NCBI RefSeq assembly: GCF_041435015.1
Contig: NZ_CP107989.1
Location: 7,564,001 to 7,628,000, forward strand
Source: Streptomyces canus
GTDB taxonomy: Bacteria; Actinomycetota; Actinomycetes; Streptomycetales; Streptomycetaceae
Direction: 5' to 3'
Length of the DNA: 64,000 nt
In this document: in pieces, positions 54,289-61,300 of the stretch
Layout: every line of letters begins with the position of its first letter
Numbering within the stretch: the stretch's first letter is position 1
Notes under the pieces: model-generated
The model's input: only the letters and a program-made list of their open reading frames with translations
What the model was told of the DNA's origin: nothing
Databases searched by the model: none
Program-made: the position numbers and the translations under genes

Positions 54289-55020
54289 GTGAACGCCCTC
54301 GCTGATCTCGACCGCCGGATCGCGGGCTGTCGCGCCTGCCCGCGGCTGGTCGACTGGCGGGAGGAGGTGGCCCGGACCAAGCGGGCCGCGTTCGCCGACT
54401 GGACGTACTGGGGGCGGCCGGTGCCCGGCTTCGGGCCGGCGGACGCGCGGATGCTGATCGTCGGGCTCGCGCCGGCCGCGCACGGCGGGAACCGTACCGG
54501 GCGGATGTTCACCGGTGACCGTTCCGGGGACGTGCTGTACCAGGCGCTGTACGACATCGGGCTCGCCTCGCAGCCGACCGCCGTGACCGCGGACGACGGC
54601 CTGGAGCTGTACGGCGTGCGGATCACCTCGCCCGTGCACTGCGCCCCGCCCGCCAACAAGCCCACCCCCGGCGAGCGCGACACCTGCCGGCCCTGGCTGG
54701 TCCAGGAGCTGAACCTGCTGCGGCCCACGTTGCGGAGTGTGGTCGTGCTGGGTGCCTTCGGCTGGCAGGCCGCGCTGCCCGCGTTCGCGGAGGCGGGCTG
54801 GAGCGTGCCCCGGCCGCGGCCCGCCTTCGGACACGGCGCGCGCGTCCGGCTCGACGGTCTCGAACTCTTCGGCTGTTTCCACGTCAGCCAGCGCAACACC
54901 TTCACCGGCAAGCTCACGCCCGAGATGCTGCGGGACGTGCTGCGCACGGCTGCCGAGACGGCGGGACTGCGTGGCCGTACCGACGAAAACCGGACGACGA
55001 GACCGCCGTACGACGACTAG
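54289..55020 (+). CDS. Uracil-DNA glycosylase, UdgB (family 5)-like
   Basis: Protein of 243 aa, GTG start. Fe-S cysteines are C14 and C17 (CRACPRL), plus a Cys pair in HCAPPANKPTPGERDTC. Motif A is LIVGLAPAAHGGNRTGRMFT, with Ala where Asp/Asn acts in other families, the hallmark of UdgB. Motif B is HVSQRNTFTGKL. It removes uracil and some deaminated purines from DNA. It is 9 bp from the next gene, so co-transcription is likely. Confidence 0.9.
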   Translation: MNALADLDRRIAGCRACPRLVDWREEVARTKRAAFADWTYWGRPVPGFGPADARMLIVGLAPAAHGGNRTGRMFTGDRSGDVLYQALYDIGLASQPTAVTADDGLELYGVRITSPVHCAPPANKPTPGERDTCRPWLVQELNLLRPTLRSVVVLGAFGWQAALPAFAEAGWSVPRPRPAFGHGARVRLDGLELFGCFHVSQRNTFTGKLTPEMLRDVLRTAAETAGLRGRTDENRTTRPPYDD

Positions 55021-55029
55021 GGTCGCCGG

Positions 55030-55998
55030 ATGCCCCTCTACCCGGAGATCGAACCGTACGACCACGGCATGCTCGACGTCGGCGACGGCAACCATGTGTA
55101 CTGGGAGACCTGCGGGAATCCGGACGGCAAGCCGGCGGTGGTGCTGCACGGTGGGCCGGGGTCCGGCTGCACGCCGTGGGCGCGTCGGCTGTTCGATCCG
55201 GCCGCGTACCGGATCGTGCTCCTCGACCAGCGCGGCGCCGGGCGGTCGACGCCGCACGCGAGCGCGTACGACACCGACATGAGCGTCAACACGACCCCGC
55301 ATCTCCTCGCGGACCTGGAGCTGCTGCGACGGCATCTGGGGATCGAGCGGTGGCTGGTGTGGGGCATTTCCTTCGGGTCGATGCTCGGGCTGCGATACGC
55401 GCAGACGCATCCGGAGGCCGTGACGGAGCTGGTGCTGACGGGGATCGCGACCGGCGCGAATCCCGAAGTCACCCTGCTCACCAGGGGACTCGGGAAGATC
55501 TTCCCGGCGGCGTTCGAACGGTTCGTCGGAGAGCTGCCGGCCGAGGAGCGGGCCGGGAACATCCCCGCCGCCTACAACCGGTTGCTGGAGTCGCCCGATC
55601 CGGAGGTGCGCGAGCGGGCGGCGCGGGCGTGGACCGATTGGGAGACGGCGATCGAGTCCGCGCCGCCGCGGTCGGTGCCGCGCTACGAGGACCCGGTGTT
55701 CCGTCAGGGCTTCGCCCGGACCGTCACCCACTACTGGGGCAACGACCACTTCCTGGGCGAGGGCAACGACGAGGGCGTCGTCCTGCGCGACGCGCCCCTC
55801 CTCAAGGACATCCCCGGCACCCTCGTTCAGGGCAGCCTCGACCTCGGCAACCTCCTCGGCACCGTCTGGCGGCTCCAACACGCCTGGCCCGGCAGCGAGT
55901 TGACGGTGATCGACGAAGGCGCGCACTTCGCGGGGGAGCGGGGCGTGGACGTGATGGTGGCGGCGACGGACAAGTACGCGCGCGGCCGGCCCCGTTAG
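55030..55998 (+). CDS. pip: Proline iminopeptidase (S33 alpha/beta hydrolase)
   Basis: Alpha/beta-hydrolase of 322 aa. HGGPGSG (40-46) forms the oxyanion hole, the nucleophile is S114 in WGISFGSMLG, and DQRGAGRSTPH is the S33 signature. The catalytic Asp lies in LVQGSLDLGN and the His in DEGAHFAG. It removes N-terminal proline from peptides. The stop overlaps the convergent gntR stop by 3 bp. The nucleophile elbow GISFGS differs slightly from the usual GGSWGS but keeps G-x-S-x-G. Confidence 0.9.
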   Translation: MPLYPEIEPYDHGMLDVGDGNHVYWETCGNPDGKPAVVLHGGPGSGCTPWARRLFDPAAYRIVLLDQRGAGRSTPHASAYDTDMSVNTTPHLLADLELLRRHLGIERWLVWGISFGSMLGLRYAQTHPEAVTELVLTGIATGANPEVTLLTRGLGKIFPAAFERFVGELPAEERAGNIPAAYNRLLESPDPEVRERAARAWTDWETAIESAPPRSVPRYEDPVFRQGFARTVTHYWGNDHFLGEGNDEGVVLRDAPLLKDIPGTLVQGSLDLGNLLGTVWRLQHAWPGSELTVIDEGAHFAGERGVDVMVAATDKYARGRPR

Positions 55999-56663
55999 AT
56001 CTTCTCGGCCGTGTCCCCGAACAGCTGCCGTACCGTCGACTCGTAGTTGGTCCGCACGTGCGCGAGGGCGTGGGCGCGGGCCCGGTCGGGGTCGCCGGAC
56101 GCGATCGCCTCGTACAGGTCCCGGTGTTCGACGAGGAGTTGGGGCCACTCCTCGTTCCGCCGGGTCATCCAGCGCAGCCGCCCCGCAACCGGTTCCAGGG
56201 CGTCGACCAGCAGGCTGTTGCGGGCCATGGCGACGATGCTGTCGTGCAGACGGCTGTTGACGTCCGTGATCGTCTCCGCGTCGCCCGCCTCGGTCGCGGT
56301 CGCCGCGAGGGCGAGGAGCCGCTCGACCTCGGCGAGGTCCTGAGGGGTCGCGCGCGTCGCGGCGAGGCCGGCGGCGTACACCTCCAGCGCCTCGCGCAGC
56401 TCGAAGAGTTCCTTGACGTCGTTCGGGGTCAGTCGCCGTACGACCGTCCGGCGGGGCGTCTCGAAGTGGACGAAGCCCTCGGCGACCAGCGCGCGGATCG
56501 CCTCGCGGACCGGCACCCGGGAGACCCCGAAGCGCTCGGCGAGCTCCCGCTCGACCAGCCGGTCGCCCGGGCGCAGCCCGCCCGCGATGATCTCCTGCCG
56601 CAGGGTGGCCAGGACGCGTTCGCGGACGGCGCCGAGGGGCTCGATGTTCGTCGTGGAGCTCAT
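55995..56663 (-). CDS. GntR-family (FCD) transcriptional regulator
   Basis: Regulator of 222 aa. The N-terminal winged HTH reads IIAGGLRPGDRLVERELAER, then FGVSRVPVREAIRALVAEGF. The all-helical FCD ligand domain has LFELREALEVYAAGLAATRA and metal-site segments (DVNSRLHDSIV, LLVEHRDLYEAIASGD, ARAHALAHV). It is divergent from the permease gene, with a TTTGGTATACCAAA operator between them. It most likely represses the permease-racemase operon, responding to the transported compound. Confidence 0.92.
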   Translation of the reverse strand: MSSTTNIEPLGAVRERVLATLRQEIIAGGLRPGDRLVERELAERFGVSRVPVREAIRALVAEGFVHFETPRRTVVRRLTPNDVKELFELREALEVYAAGLAATRATPQDLAEVERLLALAATATEAGDAETITDVNSRLHDSIVAMARNSLLVDALEPVAGRLRWMTRRNEEWPQLLVEHRDLYEAIASGDPDRARAHALAHVRTNYESTVRQLFGDTAEKI

Positions 56664-56731
56664 GGAGCCATCTTCTCCGACTCCGGAGCTGTTTTACGGA
56701 GCGTTAACGAACGCGACATCGGTCGGAACTC

Positions 56732-56769
56732 TTGACGGCGGGACCATGTCCGCAGTTTGGTATACCAAA
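56732..56769 (+). promoter_or_regulatory. Promoter -35 and GntR operator TTTGGTATACCAAA
   Basis: TTGACG (56732-56737) is a -35 box. The perfect 14-bp palindrome TTTGGTATACCAAA (56756-56769) overlaps where the -10 should be. FCD-GntR regulators recognise TGGTATACCA-type sites. The position explains repression of the permease gene. Confidence 0.8.
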
Positions 56770-56819
56770 ACTGGATGCCAGGCGGCCGCCCTCCTCCTGT
56801 CCCCGTCCCTGGAGGCCCT

Positions 56820-58298
56820 GTGTCCCTCGCCGACCGTGCCGAAGTCACCGGCGTACCAGCGTTCGTCCCCGATCCCCGGCTCACCAACGAAGACCTGGCG
56901 CCGGCCGGCAAGCGCAACTGGAAGGTCTTCGACCTCTTCGCCATGTGGATGTCCGACGTCCACAACCTGGGCAACTACACCTTCGCGGCCGGTCTGCTGG
57001 TTCTCGGCATGAACGTGTGGCAGGTGTTCACGTCCCTGCTCGTCGGCTTCGTGCTGATCTACGTCGGCATGAACTGGATGGGGAAGATCGGCCAGCGCCA
57101 CGGCGTGCCGTTCCCCGTCGTCAGCCGCATCAGCTTCGGTGTGTGGGGCGCCAACATCCCGGCCCTCATCCGGGCCGTGATCGCCATCATGTGGTACGGC
57201 ATCCAGACCTATCTGGCCTCCGTCGCCGTCAACGTGATGCTGCTGGCCGCCTGGCCGGGCCTGGAGTCCTGGACACACAGCTCCTTCCTCGGCCTCGACG
57301 CGCTCGGCTGGGTCTCCTTCCTCTCCCTGTGGCTGATCCAGGCGCTGATCATCAGCCAGGGCATGGAGTCGGTGCGGAAGTTCCAGGACTTCTGCGGTCC
57401 CGCGATCTGGCTGGTCATGATCGCGCTGGCGATCTGGGTGCTGGCCAAGGCGGGCTGGAGCATCTCGCTCACCACCACACCGCACCCGGTCTCCGTCGGT
57501 GAGCAGTGGCGGCAGTGGTTCGGCGCGATCGGCCTGATCCTCGCCACGTACGGCACGCTGATGCTCAACTTCTGCGACTTCTCGCGCTTCGCGCCGGACT
57601 ACAAGACCGTCCGCCGCGGCAACTTCTGGGGCCTGCCCATCAACTCCACGGCCTTCGTGGTCGTCTCCGTGATCGTCACCGCGGGCTCGCTGGAGGTCTG
57701 GGGCCAGGCCATCACCGACCCGGCGGAGCTCGTCGCCAAGGTCGGCAACACCTGGGTGATGGTCCTGGGCGCGCTCACCTTCGCCATCGCCACCATGGGC
57801 GTCAACATCGTCGCCAACTTCGTCTCACCGGCGTACGACCTCGCCAACGTCTGGCCGCAGAAGATCACCTTCAGGGTCGGCGGCATGATCAGCACGGTCG
57901 CCGCCCTGCTCGTGACCCCGTGGAACCTCTTCTCCAACCCCACGGTCGTCAACTACTTCCTCGGCGGCCTCGGTGCCTTCCTCGGTCCGCTGTTCGGCGT
58001 GATCATGCTCGACTACTACTGGGTCAAGAAGGGCCGCGTGGACGTCGACGAGCTGTTCAAGGCCGAGCCCGGCTCCCGCTACTACTACCGCAAGGGGGTC
58101 AACCCCAAGGCTTTGTGGGCGTTCCTGCCGGCGGCCGCGGTCGCGGGCGTCCTCGCCCTGGTGAAGACCTTCAGCGACGTGGCCCCGTACTCCTGGTTCA
58201 TCGGTACGGCGCTCGCGGCCGGCCTGTACGCGCTGCTGTGCCGGAGCGAGCGAACGGCCGACTCCGCCGGTGTGACCGAGAAGCCTCTGGAGGTCTGA
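56820..58298 (+). CDS. NCS1-family nucleobase/hydantoin permease
   Basis: Cation symporter of 492 aa with about twelve hydrophobic segments. The family core is NWKVFDLFAMWMSDVHNLGN, then FPVVSRISFGVWGANIPALI and IAIMWYGIQTYLASVAVNV. The later half contains LMLNFCDFSRFAPDYK and VVNYFLGGLGAFLGPLFGVI. It imports cytosine, uracil, allantoin or hydantoin-type compounds; which one cannot be told from sequence. The GTG at 56820 follows GGAGGCC. An earlier TTG (56757) would lie inside the operator and is rejected. Confidence 0.92.
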   Translation: MSLADRAEVTGVPAFVPDPRLTNEDLAPAGKRNWKVFDLFAMWMSDVHNLGNYTFAAGLLVLGMNVWQVFTSLLVGFVLIYVGMNWMGKIGQRHGVPFPVVSRISFGVWGANIPALIRAVIAIMWYGIQTYLASVAVNVMLLAAWPGLESWTHSSFLGLDALGWVSFLSLWLIQALIISQGMESVRKFQDFCGPAIWLVMIALAIWVLAKAGWSISLTTTPHPVSVGEQWRQWFGAIGLILATYGTLMLNFCDFSRFAPDYKTVRRGNFWGLPINSTAFVVVSVIVTAGSLEVWGQAITDPAELVAKVGNTWVMVLGALTFAIATMGVNIVANFVSPAYDLANVWPQKITFRVGGMISTVAALLVTPWNLFSNPTVVNYFLGGLGAFLGPLFGVIMLDYYWVKKGRVDVDELFKAEPGSRYYYRKGVNPKALWAFLPAAAVAGVLALVKTFSDVAPYSWFIGTALAAGLYALLCRSERTADSAGVTEKPLEV

Positions 58299-58303
58299 GG
58301 AAC

Positions 58304-59023
58304 GTGCGGATCGTCGTCACCAACTGCAACACCACGCAGGAGATGACCGAGGAGATCGTACGAGGTGCCCGGGCCGTCGCAGGCCCGGGCACCGCCGTGC
58401 TCGGACTCACCCCGCGGTGGGGACCCGAGTCCGCGGAGGGCTGGCTCGACAGCTATCTCTCCGCGGCGGCGGTCATCGACCTGCTGCGCACGTATGAGGG
58501 TCCTCCCTACGACGCCGTCGTCATGGCCGGCTTCGGCGAGCACGGCCGGGAGGGCGTCCGGGAGCTGGTGGACGTACCGGTCGTCGACATCACCGAGGCC
58601 GCCGCCCATCTGGCCTGTCTGCTCGGCCGGCGCTACGGCGTGGTGACCACGCTGGAGCGGTCGTGCGGGCAGATCGAGGACAGCCTGGAGCTGGCGGGGG
58701 TGGGGCGCAACTGCGCCGCCGTGGTCGGGACCGGACTGGGGGTTCTCGACCTGGGCGACGCCGACCGCACGGAGGCCGCGTTCCTGGCGGCCGCCGAGCG
58801 GGTGCGGGAGGCGGGCGCCGAGGTCCTGGTGCTGGGGTGCGCGGGGATGACCGGGCTGCAACGGACGGTGGGGGAGAAGCTGGGGCTTCCCGTCGTCGAC
58901 GGGGTGGGGGCGGCGGTGAAGCTCGCGGAGTCGCTGGTGGGGCTGGGGCTGAACACCAGTCGGGCGGGCGGGTATGCCAAGCCGGTGCCGAAGAGGCGGG
59001 TGTGGGGAGCGCGGTCGGACTGA
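58304..59023 (+). CDS. Asp/Glu/hydantoin racemase-superfamily protein, single-cysteine type
   Basis: Protein of 239 aa, GTG start after GAGGAAC, 5 bp after the permease stop. The N-terminal motif is VVTNCNTTQEM. The second catalytic site is intact, C179 in VLVLGCAGMTG. At the first site, where hydantoin racemases have Cys in IACFDDPG, this protein has G76 in VMAGFGEHG. A Gly in that place with the second Cys present is the arrangement of arylmalonate decarboxylase. It may be a decarboxylase, an isomerase of another kind or a weak racemase acting on the compound brought in by the permease. Confidence 0.85.
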   Translation: MRIVVTNCNTTQEMTEEIVRGARAVAGPGTAVLGLTPRWGPESAEGWLDSYLSAAAVIDLLRTYEGPPYDAVVMAGFGEHGREGVRELVDVPVVDITEAAAHLACLLGRRYGVVTTLERSCGQIEDSLELAGVGRNCAAVVGTGLGVLDLGDADRTEAAFLAAAERVREAGAEVLVLGCAGMTGLQRTVGEKLGLPVVDGVGAAVKLAESLVGLGLNTSRAGGYAKPVPKRRVWGARSD

Positions 59024-59044
59024 CCAGGTTCGAAGCGGCACGCT

Positions 59045-59494
59045 TCAGGGCCGCCACACATACCGCACGTCCGGCTCCCGCTCCTCGTTGCCGCTGCCGT
59101 CGGTGCGTTCGGCCTCGACGAAGCCGTGCCGTTCGTAGAAGCGGTGGGCCGGTTTGTTGACCTGGAAGGTCCACAGGCCCAGCCCCCGCGGACTGCGCTC
59201 CTTGGCGAGCGCGACGAACCGGTCGCCGATGCCGCGCCCTCGCCAGGCGGGGTCGAGATACAGCTGGGACAGCAGATCGTCGGCGAGGACCATGAGGCCC
59301 ACGACCTGTTCCTCCGCCACGGCCACCCACGTCTCCCGCGACGGCACCACGACGTCCCGGATGTAGGCGCGCACCTCGTCGTCGGACCGGGGCCGTACGA
59401 CCGTCGGCAACGCGGCGGCGAAGGAGCGCAGATAGACGTCGGCCGTGGCGGAGGCGTCGGAGGCGGTGGCCCGGCGGATGACGACCGCGCTCAT
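59045..59494 (-). CDS. GNAT-family N-acetyltransferase
   Basis: Protein of 149 aa. The GNAT fold begins VVIRRATASDASATADVYLR. The acetyl-CoA motif A is LYLDPAWRGRGIGDRFVALA (about 92-111) and motif B is LWTFQVNKPAHRFYERHGFV. Substrate unknown. The ATG overlaps the ridA stop (ATGA), so it is co-translated with the RidA protein on the minus strand. Confidence 0.9.
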   Translation of the reverse strand: MSAVVIRRATASDASATADVYLRSFAAALPTVVRPRSDDEVRAYIRDVVVPSRETWVAVAEEQVVGLMVLADDLLSQLYLDPAWRGRGIGDRFVALAKERSPRGLGLWTFQVNKPAHRFYERHGFVEAERTDGSGNEEREPDVRYVWRP

Positions 59495-59904
59495 CGCGAG
59501 GCCTTCTCCGGTACGACGGCCGTGGCCGTGATCTCCACCAACTGGCCGGTGTAGCCGAGGCAGGCCACCCCGATCAGCGTCGACGAGTGCGGGCCGGTGC
59601 TCAGCCCGGACGCCTCCACGACCTCCCACACGGCGGACAGCACCGCCGGCTCGCTGCTCACGACGTGCACGTCGGTGGCCAGCACGTGCTCCAAGTCGCT
59701 TCCCACCGCGTGCAGTTGCTCCCGAAGGTTCGCGATCACCTGCTCGGCCTGCCGCGCCGGATCCCCCTCACCGACGAGGTTCCCCTTCGCGTCCAGCGGA
59801 ACGGACCCGGCCAGAAACGCGAGCTTCGTGCCGGCCTCGACGACGGAGGCGTGGGAGTAGGTCGGCGGCGGGAACAGGGCCGGGGCGGTGACGCGCTGGA
59901 TCAC
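59491..59904 (-). CDS. RidA-family (YjgF/YER057c) protein
   Basis: Protein of 137 aa. It has the Rid-family fold: FPPPTYSHASVVEAGTKLAF, then LAGSVPLDAKGNLV and IGVACLGYTGQLVEI. RidA proteins hydrolyse reactive enamine/imine intermediates from PLP enzymes. The usual C-terminal Arg that binds the carboxylate is not obvious here, so the precise subfamily is unclear. It overlaps its upstream neighbour (GTGA) and the GNAT gene (ATGA). Confidence 0.85.
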   Translation of the reverse strand: MIQRVTAPALFPPPTYSHASVVEAGTKLAFLAGSVPLDAKGNLVGEGDPARQAEQVIANLREQLHAVGSDLEHVLATDVHVVSSEPAVLSAVWEVVEASGLSTGPHSSTLIGVACLGYTGQLVEITATAVVPEKASR

Positions 59905-60368
59905 GTGGACTCCTGGGGTGAACGGCGGACAACTTTCCGATCATCGGGGGCGGGGGACGGGACCGCACCTGAATTTCCGGGACCGGACTCCCGTTCGCCC
60001 GACCGGCGTTCACACTCCTGCGCAAGGTCGGGGTACCCCGGGGAGGACTCCGGGGGCCTGCCCCTCGCGATGCGTGCGAGCACCTCCCGCCGCCTCCGCG
60101 ACGCGGCCTCCCTCACCGCGGCGGACCGCCGGGCGGCAACGGCCGAAACGGCTCTGAACTCCGCGCTCCGCTCAGCGGCCTCGACCCGCTCGACACTGTA
60201 GAGACGAATCGGCGGGGCCGTACGGGACAACGGGTTGGCCCGCCGCAGATCGGGCTCGCCCAGCAGCCGGCGGATCATGCCGGCGGTCCAGCCGCGAGCC
60301 CGTAGGCCGGCGGCGGAGAGATGCGTGCGGTGCGCTCGCGGGTCAGGATCCTTCTCGTACGTCGTCAT
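59901..60368 (-). CDS. Hypothetical protein with an N-terminal HTH-like segment
   Basis: Protein of 155 aa, ATG at complement 60366-60368 with GGGGGAG upstream. Residues about 16-60 (LSAAGLRARGWTAGMIRRLL, then a loop and PPIRLYSVERVEAAE) resemble a MerR/winged-helix-like DNA-binding motif. Residues about 65-105 are a very Arg/Ala-rich helix (VAARRSAAVREAASRRRREV). The tail is disordered. It overlaps ridA by GTGA, so the three genes on the minus strand form one operon. Function unknown. Confidence 0.7.
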   Translation of the reverse strand: MTTYEKDPDPRAHRTHLSAAGLRARGWTAGMIRRLLGEPDLRRANPLSRTAPPIRLYSVERVEAAERSAEFRAVSAVAARRSAAVREAASRRRREVLARIARGRPPESSPGYPDLAQECERRSGERESGPGNSGAVPSPAPDDRKVVRRSPQEST

Positions 60369-60514
60369 CGCCGACTCCCCCGTTGCCGTAACACTGAGTG
60401 ACGACTTCATTGATAACGCGTGCCACTGACAACGGCCCTCGCGGCTGTGCCGTGCGGAGGCGCCGGCCGCGTAATTCCGTGGAGGGCGGCCCCCGGGCTT
60501 CGTACGCTGCACCC

Positions 60515-61300
60515 ATGCCCCCCACACACTCCGACGCCGCCTTCCTCGACACCACCGCCGACCGTCTCGCCGCCCTCCCCGGTGTCCGGGCCGTCGCCCT
60601 CGGTGGCTCCCGCGCCCAGGGGACCGCACGGCCGGACAGCGACTGGGACCTGGCGGTCTACTACCGGGGCGCCTTCGACCCGGCCGATCTCCGTGCCGTC
60701 GGCTGGGAGGGCGAGGTGTCCGAGATCGGCGGCTGGGGTGGCGGGGTGTTCAACGGGGGTGCCTGGCTGACGATCGACCAGCGGCGGGTCGACGTCCACT
60801 ACCGGGACCTCGAGGTCGTGGAACGGGAGTTGGCGGAGGCGGAGGAGGGGCGGTTCCGGGTGGAGCCGTTGCTGTTCCATCTCGCGGGGATCCCCAGCTA
60901 CTTGATCGTCGCGGAGCTGGCGATCAACAGGGTGCTGCGGGGCGAACTCCCGCGACCAGCCGCTTATCCCGAGAAGCTGCGCACTTCCGCCGCCGAACGC
61001 TGGCACGGCACGGCCCGTGCCACCCTCGCGTACGCAAAGGCGAACCACGCACCGGCAGGCCGCCTCACGGAGGTCGCGGGCGCCCTCGCCACCGCTGCCG
61101 TACAGGCCGGGCATGGAGTTCTGGCGGCTCGGGGGGAGTGGGTGACCAATGAGAAGCGGTTGTTGGAGCGGGTGGGGTTGCGGGGTGTCGACGACCTCTT
61201 GGCCGGGATGGGGCGGCAGCCCGAGGCGCTGGCTGCCGCCCTGTCTGAGGCCGAGGCGTTCTTCACCGGCGCTGGTGACCAGGGTCTGCTGAGGCGCTAG
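60515..61300 (+). CDS. Nucleotidyltransferase-domain protein
   Basis: Protein of 261 aa. The pol-beta-type nucleotidyltransferase signature is VALGGSRAQGTARPDSDWDL (GGS-x-D-x-D), which keeps two catalytic acids; D-x-D follows in VDVHYRDLEVVE. The C-terminal half is helical (about 140-261). It resembles minimal or kanamycin-nucleotidyltransferase-like proteins; substrate unknown. The ATG at 60515 is preferred, because the frame open upstream gives a non-family N-terminus. It is convergent with the UvrD-like gene, overlapping by 4 bp at the stops. Confidence 0.87.
   Translation: MPPTHSDAAFLDTTADRLAALPGVRAVALGGSRAQGTARPDSDWDLAVYYRGAFDPADLRAVGWEGEVSEIGGWGGGVFNGGAWLTIDQRRVDVHYRDLEVVERELAEAEEGRFRVEPLLFHLAGIPSYLIVAELAINRVLRGELPRPAAYPEKLRTSAAERWHGTARATLAYAKANHAPAGRLTEVAGALATAAVQAGHGVLAARGEWVTNEKRLLERVGLRGVDDLLAGMGRQPEALAAALSEAEAFFTGAGDQGLLRR

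Noticed and set aside
56757..56819. Earlier TTG start for the NCS1 permease
   Set aside because: It would put the GntR operator inside the gene. The GTG at 56820 has a good GGAGG and fits the family start.
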